This document shows positions 16,535 through 23,598 of a stretch of DNA of 40,475 nt, one piece after another; the first letter of the stretch is position 1, and the number at the start of each line of letters is the position of its first letter. Below the pieces are notes generated by a model. The model had not been told where the DNA came from. It saw nothing but the letters and a program-made list of their open reading frames with translations, and did not search any database. Source of the stretch: an uncultured Cytophagales bacterium (GTDB lineage: Bacteria; Bacteroidota; Bacteroidia; Cytophagales; 172606-1); NCBI GenBank assembly GCA_902805615.1, contig CADCTQ010000195.1, positions 1 to 40,475 on the forward strand. The letters are read 5' to 3'. Position numbers and translations under genes: made by a program.

Positions 16535-17380
16535 ATGAAACCGCTGATCCAGAAACTGCCGCTTTCCGAACACTCCTCCTTCGTGGCCGACACCTTCCGG
16601 ACGCCCTACTTCGAGACGCCCTGGCACTGCCACGAGGAGTACGAACTGGTGCTCATCCTGGAAGGCCGGGGCAAGCGGTTCGTGGGCAACCACGTTTCCG
16701 ATTACCAGGAGGGCGAACTGGACTTCCTGGGGTCTAACCTGCCGCACTGGTACCGCAAGGAAGACGCCGGGGCGCCCGGGGCCTCCCTGGTGGTCCACTT
16801 CCGGGAAGGGTTCCTGGGGGAAGGCTTCGGCAACATTCCCGAAATGGTCCGCATCCGGCTGTTGTTCCGCAAATCGCGGATGGGACTGCACCTGAAGGGG
16901 GCGCTGCGGGAACGGGTGAGCGAAAAATTGCGGACCATGCTGGAATTGCAGGGCATGGAACGACTCATCAGCCTGCTTTCCATCCTGACGCTGCTGGCGG
17001 ATGCGACCGAGTACGACCTGCTTTCGGGTCCCGAGCTGGGCACGCTGAACGTGAAGGACAGCGACCGCATCAACAAGGTGTTTGATTACGTGATGGAACA
17101 TTTCCGGGAGGACATCCGGCTGGAGGAGGTGGCCGACATTGCCTCAATGAGCTACTCGGGCTTTTGCCGCTACTTCAAGAACCGGACGAAAAAGAACTTT
17201 TCCCACTTCGTCAACGAAATCCGGGTGGCGCACGCCTGCAAACGGCTGATCGAGAGCAACCAGCCCGTAAGCCAGGTTTGCTTCGAAAGCGGGTTCAACA
17301 ACCTGACCAACTTCAACAAGCAGTTCAAGGAGATCGTCAAATGCACGCCCTACCAGTTCCAGCGCCGCAACCGGGTATAG
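16535..17380 (+). CDS. AraC-family transcriptional regulator with cupin sensor domain
   Basis: A 281-residue cytoplasmic protein. The N-terminal cupin has PWHCHEEYELVLILEGRG (29-46), with His31, His33 and Glu37 in the usual sugar- or metal-binding positions, then FVGNHVSDYQEGELDFLGSNLPHWY. The C-terminal part (about 178-281) has both AraC helix-turn-helix units: LEEVADIASMSYSGFCRYFK and PVSQVCFESGFNNLTNFNKQFK, ending in CTPYQFQRR, the family signature. AraC proteins of this type respond to a sugar and activate nearby catabolic genes. The divergent neighbour is the most likely target; the glycosidase run and the T9SS array are possible wider targets. The ATG is 208 bp from the divergent start. 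Confidence 0.92.
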   Translation: MKPLIQKLPLSEHSSFVADTFRTPYFETPWHCHEEYELVLILEGRGKRFVGNHVSDYQEGELDFLGSNLPHWYRKEDAGAPGASLVVHFREGFLGEGFGNIPEMVRIRLLFRKSRMGLHLKGALRERVSEKLRTMLELQGMERLISLLSILTLLADATEYDLLSGPELGTLNVKDSDRINKVFDYVMEHFREDIRLEEVADIASMSYSGFCRYFKNRTKKNFSHFVNEIRVAHACKRLIESNQPVSQVCFESGFNNLTNFNKQFKEIVKCTPYQFQRRNRV

Positions 17381-17467
17381 GGGTGGTCTGAACCTTGATG
17401 TGCTTGATGAAATGATAACCGGGATTGGAATGGCAGCAATTCCCGATTTAGATTGCAGTTGCGTAAA

Positions 17468-17853
17468 GTCCCGGAGGGACCTCCGGGGCTTTCTACAACG
17501 CTTCCACCCATGGCATTTCTCTTTTCTCAAAACGCACACCTTGTTCACACGTCCAAATGCTAAAATGGGAATTGCTGCCTATTGGCAGCACACGCGTCTA
17601 TCCATCAGCACACCAGTCCCGTAGGGACGACCTATTGGTAGAATACGCACCACATCCCTGACGGCCAGTCCCGTAGGGACGAAATATTGGTGAGGCAATT
17701 ACCTGATGAAGGGCCGATAAACCCATAAATCCTCACCTGCTGGACAATCGCTTTACTCGTTTCGTTCTTACGGATTACCAATATGTCGTCCCTACGGGAC
17801 TGGTGTGCTGATGGATAGACGCGTGTGCTACCTATATCACGTCCCTACGGGAC
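17468..17853. repeat. Foldback element built on GTCCCGTAGGGAC palindromes
   Basis: The convergent gap 17381-17924 holds no gene. Positions 17588-17640 and 17776-17828 are inverted copies matching at 52 of 53 positions. The 13-mer GTCCCGTAGGGAC occurs at 17616-17628 and 17668-17680, its complement form GTCCCTACGGGAC at 17788-17800 and 17841-17853, and a variant GTCCCGGAGGGAC at 17468-17480. A transcript from either side would fold into a very long hairpin, so the element may also end both convergent transcripts. Confidence 0.75.
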
Positions 17854-17924
17854 TTTGCCCGGCTGCCATTACCTTTCCTGCCCTCTTGCGTAAGTCCTGC
17901 CTTAGTCATTTTATGTAGACGCCA

Positions 17925-19799
17925 TCAGTTTTCGTCGGCGCCCGTGCGCTGGGCCTTGCCGGGGTTGACGAGGATGAACTGGGTCCAGTTCATGGTGGCC
18001 CGCAGGGAAGGCTTGATCTGCTGGAGTTTCTGCTCGATCTTCTTGTGAAAACTGTGACAGGTGCCTTCCCGGATCTCGATCTCCTGCGACAGCTTGTGGA
18101 TGTTGGGGCCCGGCGTGGTGTAGGCGTAGTAGAGGATGTACAACGCTTTCTGGAGCGAAAACTTCACGTTCTCGAACAGCGTGTTGGCGGTGGGGCTTTC
18201 CGAATAGCGGCAGAGCTTGCACTGGCGGGAGTGCGGCCGGGTGCCTTCGTAAAACTTCTTGTACCCGCATTTGCGGCACGTAAAACCCGTTTGCCACTTG
18301 AGGCCCGCCACGAAATCAAGGCACCGGTCGTCGTCGGGAAACAGGTGGGAAAACGCCTCGTAACTCATGTTGTGCTCCAGCAGGCGGGCCTTGTTGACCA
18401 GCACGAGCTGCTGCGACAGCTTGCCGTTGTCCTCCTGGAGCATCTTGTTCATCTCCGTAATCACCTGGGCCTGCTGGCGCAGTTGCTCACTGGCCTGCTG
18501 GAGTTCGGCCGTCCGCTGGTCCACCAGCGTTTCGAGTTCCTGGTTGAGCGTCTCCTTGAGCCTTTCCTTTTCGCGCGACTCTTCGAGCATCTGCTGCTGG
18601 TACTGGATGATTTCCCGCTGGCTTTGCTCCTTTTCCTTCCGCAGGAACAAGTACCGCTCCGTGAGGGTAAACGAGAGCAGGATGACTTCGAGGACCGAGA
18701 AAAGGTAGAAGAATATCTCATTGTCCTGGTTGTGCTCAAAGAGCGACACGGGGATGTAGGCTTTGAACACCGTGCGGATGGTGTAGGCGACCAGCAGGAT
18801 GGTGAGCGAAATAAAGAGCAGCCGGGCGTGCGAGAACCTTTTGCGCACGCACACCAGCGCCGCCAGGTACGCGGGAAACAGGCAGAAGTAATCAATGTAC
18901 GTCCCGTGGAGGACCATCAGGTCGCTGGCGATGGCCGCCAGCAGCACCAGCACCCGGAGGGCCGCCACCCCGAGCAGCAACTTATGGAAGCCGGGCAGGT
19001 GCCGCTTGAGGAGCAGGGACTGGTCTACGTACAGCAGCAGCGACACGGTCATGCCGGCGTACGGAATGGTGATGAAGTAAAAATTGAAGGTAAAATGCTT
19101 CAGCAGCGGCAACGTGGCCCCTACCTGGGTGAGCGTGAAGGCCAGCAGGCTCACCAGGTACAGGAGGTAGTAGAAAAAGGCCCGGTCGCGGAGGCGAACC
19201 AGGAATACCAGCGTGTAAATGATGGCCAGCAGCAGCACGCCCGAGACCAGGAACACCTGCGTCAGCTTTTTGACGGCCTTGTTGTGGGCCAGTTTCCCCT
19301 CGAACAGCCAGAACCCGAGCCCGACCCGGATGTCACTGCGCAGGTGCAGGTAAAAGTAGCCGTCCGGGATGACGCCCGGCAGGGCAAACGAGGGGTTGTT
19401 GAAAATGTACTCGTTTTCGCCCCAGGGGCGGTAAATGTCGAACACAGTTTTGCGGTAGCCTCCCGCCGCAGGCACGTACAGTTCGGCCGTGCGGTACTCG
19501 CGCGGCGTTTCCAGCACCAGGGCGTTGCCCGAAAGGTTTTTGATCTTGAACCGCAGCCAGTAGTGCACGCCCGGCGCCGTCATTTTGCGTTTGTCGGGCA
19601 GTTGCCGGAAGGCCCCTTCAGGCAGCCGCGCTACGTCGCCAAACCCCGCCCCGCCCGTACTGTCCACGTACAGATCGTAGTGTCCGGGGGTCATGGCGTC
19701 TTTTTCCGTGATCGGATTGGTCACCCCGGTCCCGGCCACTGGGCCGATCATGAGCAGGAGCATAAACGCAAAGAGTGGTCCGTGCAAAAACTGGTTCAT
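17925..19799 (-). CDS. 7TMR-DISM membrane receptor fused to an IS1595-type transposase zinc-ribbon domain
   Basis: A 624-residue protein. Signal peptide 1-23. An extracytoplasmic beta-sandwich of DISMED2 type (about 38-170) includes GVHYWLRFKIKN and PDGYFYLHLRS. Seven hydrophobic segments lie at about 180-385. A long coiled coil follows (388-470, rich in Glu/Gln/Lys/Leu). The C-terminus (480-595) is unusual: FSHLFPDDDRCLDFVAGLKW, then Cys508-x2-Cys511-G-Y and Cys527-x2-Cys530, then SPTANTLFENVKFSLQKAL and a helical region with IHKLSQEIEIREGTCHSFHKKIEQ. This matches the zinc ribbon and following helices at the N-terminus of IS1595-type transposases, without the catalytic DDE part. In the place where a histidine kinase or cyclase normally sits, it suggests a DNA-binding output at the membrane. 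The ligand is unknown; carbohydrate is a fair guess. Confidence 0.85.
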   Translation of the reverse strand: MNQFLHGPLFAFMLLLMIGPVAGTGVTNPITEKDAMTPGHYDLYVDSTGGAGFGDVARLPEGAFRQLPDKRKMTAPGVHYWLRFKIKNLSGNALVLETPREYRTAELYVPAAGGYRKTVFDIYRPWGENEYIFNNPSFALPGVIPDGYFYLHLRSDIRVGLGFWLFEGKLAHNKAVKKLTQVFLVSGVLLLAIIYTLVFLVRLRDRAFFYYLLYLVSLLAFTLTQVGATLPLLKHFTFNFYFITIPYAGMTVSLLLYVDQSLLLKRHLPGFHKLLLGVAALRVLVLLAAIASDLMVLHGTYIDYFCLFPAYLAALVCVRKRFSHARLLFISLTILLVAYTIRTVFKAYIPVSLFEHNQDNEIFFYLFSVLEVILLSFTLTERYLFLRKEKEQSQREIIQYQQQMLEESREKERLKETLNQELETLVDQRTAELQQASEQLRQQAQVITEMNKMLQEDNGKLSQQLVLVNKARLLEHNMSYEAFSHLFPDDDRCLDFVAGLKWQTGFTCRKCGYKKFYEGTRPHSRQCKLCRYSESPTANTLFENVKFSLQKALYILYYAYTTPGPNIHKLSQEIEIREGTCHSFHKKIEQKLQQIKPSLRATMNWTQFILVNPGKAQRTGADEN

Positions 19800-20497
19800 G
19801 GAAAGTCAATGAAGTTACCCGTGAGCACAAGATATTACTCCTGAGTACGAATGCAAGGGCAGCAGAGGCAAACAATCGGCATCTTTCAGCCCCAGAGCCA
19901 CATGACACTTTGATATGAAAGTAAGCAACTGTTAATCAAACGGTTGCTTTGATAAATTGCGAGATTGCGTAGCATTTTACAAAGTATTTTTTGTGCCGAC
20001 ATCCCGGCTATACTGCCAGAAGGCTGGCAATGTTAACCCATTTTGGTATAAATTGAATCATTATTTGGACTAAAACAATAGGTTTCCGGCAACCGGAACC
20101 GCCGGGCAGAACGCCCCTTTCGTCCAGACCGCGTCCGCGTCCCGGCCCCGCCCGGCAACCGGGCCGCCCCGTTCAGTGAGCATGATTACCTTTTAAATAC
20201 CCTTGTATGCAAAATGATTACTTCTCCTGTTTCGATTACTTCCCCTGCTTCCGTGCGGCTGCTCTAGTACGGCCACCGTTGCCCGGGCTTCCCGGGTAAG
20301 TACGGCAACGGCCGGCCCCCGGCAACCGCCCTTTCCTTTCAGATAGGTTTCCTGCCGCACTCTCCCCAAAGAGTGACCGGCCCTGCCTTGCCTTCCACCC
20401 GATGCCCCGGCGTACCGGTTTGCGGTGCTTACCCCGGCGCATGCCTCCAAGAAAGATACCCAAAGACCCATTTTAACTTAACCTACCTTAAACCCAC
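19800..20497. promoter_or_regulatory. Long divergent intergenic region (698 bp) between the DISM receptor and the T9SS array
   Basis: No ORF here is convincing. The left half is AT-rich and holds small hairpins: AAGCAAC/GTTGCTT (19923-19929 and 19943-19949), TGCCAG/CTGGCA (20014-20029) and TTCCGG/CCGGAA (20084-20098). The right half carries TATGCAAAATGATTACT (20206-20222) and a CCCGGG-CTT-CCCGGG hairpin followed by TAAG (20282-20300). Both occur in nearly the same form before the gene at 29852. Promoters for both divergent genes must lie here. This is a natural place for the DISM zinc-ribbon protein to bind, but that is inference. Confidence 0.45.
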
Positions 20498-23407
20498 ATG
20501 AAAAAATCTTCTACCAGCTACCCCTCCTCCCCCTGGCGGCGCGCCGGCACGCAGCTTTACCGGTACGTGCTGCTGCTGCTGGGCTTCTGGGCCGCCGGCC
20601 AAGCGCAGGCGCAAACCGAGAAAAGAATCTACACCGTGGGCAACAGCGTGACCGACGGGGTAAACTTTGAAGGCTTCAAAGCCCTGGCGGAAAGCCGGGG
20701 GTACGTACACACGCTGGCCCGGCACATGATCCCCGGCGCGCCGTTGAGCTGGCTCTGGGACAATCAGAACAGTGGCTTCATCGTGGAGCCTTACGGGCCG
20801 CCCAACAACGCTTTCCCCAATTATACCTGGGATGCCATTACCCTCCAGCCGTTCGACCGGATGATCGAGGGCACCGACGGCGACCGGCAGATGGCCAGGA
20901 ACTACATCAACCTGACCCGGAGCAAAAGCCCCGACGTCCAGTTCTACATCTATTCCCGGTATCCCCGCAAAAAAGACGGCCTGGCCGAAACGGCCGCCAA
21001 CTGGAACAGCCTGTGGCTGGCCCAGTATACCGGCGGCTACGACGGCACCAACGAAACCCGCGATTTTTTCGAAGACCTGACCACCGCCGTAAGAACGGAT
21101 TACGCCGGCACGACTTTAAAGCAGCCCCTGATGATCCCGCTGGGCCAGGCGATGCACGCCCTTAACATTAAGATGGCGGCCGGACAGGTGCCCGGGTTTT
21201 CGAGCATCTGGCAGGTGTACTCCGACGGCATCCACATGACGGGCACGGGGTCGTACATCGTGGCCTGCACCTTTTTTGCCACCATTTACAAGGAAAGCCC
21301 GGTGGGCCTGCCCGTGCCTTCCCAGTACGGCACCATCAGCAATACCACCCGCGACATCATCCAGCAAACCGTGTGGGAAACGGTCACGGGCAACTCGTCC
21401 TGGACCGGCGTTTCCGGCGGCACCGTGGGCGTGACCGGCGTTGCGGTTTCCCCCGCCAGCCTGGCGTTGACCATCAACCAGACCGGCCAGTTGACGGCCA
21501 CCATCAGCCCGGCCAACGCGACCAACAAAAACGTAAGCTGGTCTTCGAGCAACACCGCCGTGGCTACGGTCAGCACGGCCGGCGTCGTGACGGGCGTAGC
21601 GGCCGGTTCGGCCACCATCACGGTCACCACCCAGGACGGGTCCAGAACCGCTACGGCCAGCGTTGCCGTCAGCAGCACTGCCGTACCCGTGACGGGCGTT
21701 TCGGTATCGCCGACCAGCGCCACGGTCAATACGCGCAACACCACCACGCTGACGGCGACGGTCGCCCCGGCCAATGCCAGCAACAAGAACGTAAGCTGGT
21801 CTTCGGGCAACACCGCCGTGGCTACGGTCAGCGCGGCCGGCGTGGTGACCGGCGTTTCGGCCGGTACGGCCACCATCACCGTCACGACCCAGGACGGATC
21901 GAGAACCGCTACTTCCACCATTACGGTAACGGCCAACAGCAAGCCCGTTGCGGTGATTTCGGCCACGCCCACGTCGGGTGCGGCGCCCCTGGCCGTGCAG
22001 TTCAGTGCCGCCAACTCCACCGATCCGAATCCCGGCGATTTCATTTTAGGGTTTGACTGGGATTTCGGCGACGGTTCGCCGCGGGCCAACAGCAACGCCC
22101 CCAGCCACACCTACACTGCCGCGGGCACCTACACGGTAACGCTCCGCGTGATGGACAACCACGACCTGTACTCCGACCCGGTTTCCACCACCATTACGGT
22201 AAGTGCCGGCGGCAGCATCGTGCGGGAATACTGGACCGGCATTACGGGCAACTCGGTAGCGGCCATCCCGGTTACGACCGCCCCTACGGGCACCGACAAC
22301 CTTTCTTCCCTGGAAGGTCCCACCAACTGGGGCGACAGCTACGGCTCCCGCATCCGGGCCTTCCTGACCCCGGCCACTTCCGGCGCCTACACGTTCTACA
22401 TTTCCGGTGACGACAATTGCCAGCTTTTCCTGGGTACCAACGACAGCCCGGCCACCAAAACCAAGATTGCCGAGGTAACGGATTGGACCACCCCCCGGGA
22501 GTGGGCCAAGCAAACCACGCAACGGTCTGCTGCCGTCAACCTGACGGCCGGCACCCGCTACTACGTGGAAGTGCTGCACAAAGAAGGCGCCGGCGGCGAT
22601 AACGTAGCCGTGGGCTGGACCGGCCCGGGCATCAGCACCATCACGGTCATCGGCGGCAGCGTGCTTTCTCCCTACACGACCGGCTTCAGCGGCACCTACA
22701 AGCTCACGGCCCGCCACAGCAACAAGGCCCTCGACGTGGCCAACAGTTCGACGGCCGACGGCGGCAACGTGCAGCAGTGGACCGACAACGGCAGCCAGGC
22801 CCAGCAGTGGATCATCACCCCTACCACCGACGGCTTCTACAAGCTGGTCAACAAAGGCAGCAACAAGGCCCTGGAAGTAGGCGGCTTCTCGCTGGCTGAC
22901 GGCGGCAACGTGCAGCAGTGGAGCTACGTGGGCGTAAACAGCCAGCAGTGGAAGATCGAAGCCACCACCGACGGCTTCCACCGCCTCATCAACCGCGAAA
23001 GCGGCAAAGCGCTGGACGTGGCCGGGGTTTCGACGGCCGACGGCGCCAACGTGCACCAGTGGACGTACCTGGGCGGCGGCAACCAGCAGTGGCGGCTTAC
23101 CCAACTCTCCACGGCTACTGCCCGGGTTGCCGCTGACGGGGCAGACGCCCTGACCGGTACGCTGCGGGTATACCCCAACCCCGTTACGGGCGGCCGGCTC
23201 ACCCTGCAACTGAAGGCCCGGGAAAAAGGGCAGGCCACCGTGACCCTTACCGGGGTGCGGGGCCAGGTAACGGTCCGGGCGCAAATCCCCGTGGAAGCCG
23301 GCGAAAATACGGTCAGCCTCTCCACCAGCGGTTCGGCGAGTGGTCTGTACCTGCTCACGGTCACGGAGGGCAACCACCGGATCGTCAAGAAGATCCACGT
23401 GCAATAA
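20498..23407 (+). CDS. T9SS-exported SGNH hydrolase with Big2, PKD, PA14 and ricin-type modules
   Basis: A 969-residue modular protein. Signal peptide 1-39. SGNH-like domain 42-300: block I is YTVGNSVTDG (Ser50, with GNS instead of GDS) and block V is SDGIH (Asp243, His246). Two Big2 domains (about 312-392 and 398-478) share VSWSS-N-TAVATVS and TGVSAGTATITVTTQDG. A PKD domain (482-570) has FDWDFGDGSP. PA14 spans about 575-725 (YTFYISGDDNCQLFLG). A ricin-B/CBM13 lectin covers 730-870 with three QQW repeats. The T9SS sorting domain is 885-969 (LRVYPNPVTGG to RIVKKIHVQ). The hydrolase probably removes acyl groups from a polysaccharide that the lectin and PA14 modules bind. Its first 570 residues are closely copied in the giant gene at 29852. 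Confidence 0.88.
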   Translation: MKKSSTSYPSSPWRRAGTQLYRYVLLLLGFWAAGQAQAQTEKRIYTVGNSVTDGVNFEGFKALAESRGYVHTLARHMIPGAPLSWLWDNQNSGFIVEPYGPPNNAFPNYTWDAITLQPFDRMIEGTDGDRQMARNYINLTRSKSPDVQFYIYSRYPRKKDGLAETAANWNSLWLAQYTGGYDGTNETRDFFEDLTTAVRTDYAGTTLKQPLMIPLGQAMHALNIKMAAGQVPGFSSIWQVYSDGIHMTGTGSYIVACTFFATIYKESPVGLPVPSQYGTISNTTRDIIQQTVWETVTGNSSWTGVSGGTVGVTGVAVSPASLALTINQTGQLTATISPANATNKNVSWSSSNTAVATVSTAGVVTGVAAGSATITVTTQDGSRTATASVAVSSTAVPVTGVSVSPTSATVNTRNTTTLTATVAPANASNKNVSWSSGNTAVATVSAAGVVTGVSAGTATITVTTQDGSRTATSTITVTANSKPVAVISATPTSGAAPLAVQFSAANSTDPNPGDFILGFDWDFGDGSPRANSNAPSHTYTAAGTYTVTLRVMDNHDLYSDPVSTTITVSAGGSIVREYWTGITGNSVAAIPVTTAPTGTDNLSSLEGPTNWGDSYGSRIRAFLTPATSGAYTFYISGDDNCQLFLGTNDSPATKTKIAEVTDWTTPREWAKQTTQRSAAVNLTAGTRYYVEVLHKEGAGGDNVAVGWTGPGISTITVIGGSVLSPYTTGFSGTYKLTARHSNKALDVANSSTADGGNVQQWTDNGSQAQQWIITPTTDGFYKLVNKGSNKALEVGGFSLADGGNVQQWSYVGVNSQQWKIEATTDGFHRLINRESGKALDVAGVSTADGANVHQWTYLGGGNQQWRLTQLSTATARVAADGADALTGTLRVYPNPVTGGRLTLQLKAREKGQATVTLTGVRGQVTVRAQIPVEAGENTVSLSTSGSASGLYLLTVTEGNHRIVKKIHVQ

Positions 23408-23440
23408 CATCCCTTACATAGACGGAAAATGTTTCAGCAA

Positions 23441-23472
23441 AAGCCGGTGCCTGTACGGGTACCGGCCTTTCT
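23441..23472 (+). terminator. Rho-independent terminator after the SGNH gene
   Basis: GCCGGT (23443-23448) pairs with ACCGGC (23461-23466), with partial pairing inside the loop, and CTTTCTT follows. It lies 34 bp past the stop, so the GH30 gene downstream probably has its own promoter. Confidence 0.65.
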
Positions 23473-23598
23473 TCCCCCTCCCGTCCATTCCCGGAACGGA
23501 AACCAACCTTTTCCCCGATGAAAAAAGGTCCGTACCCCCTCCGCGTGAAGAGAGCCACTGCTCCCCTTGATTTTTTCCAATTAAACCCAAGCAAACGT

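Noticed and set aside
17468..17853. CRISPR array suggested by repeated GTCCCGTAGGGAC cores
   Set aside because: The spacing is unequal, half the copies are inverted, and the sequence between them is itself an inverted repeat.
17925..18450. Remnant of an IS1595 insertion sequence
   Set aside because: The zinc-ribbon segment is in frame with the coiled coil and ends in a normal stop. No terminal inverted repeats, target duplication or DDE nuclease portion are visible, so a domain fusion explains it better.
21500..21930. Tandem repeat or phase-variable tract in the SGNH gene
   Set aside because: The repetition comes from two homologous Big2 domains with many silent differences; no short unit is repeated in a slippage-prone way.
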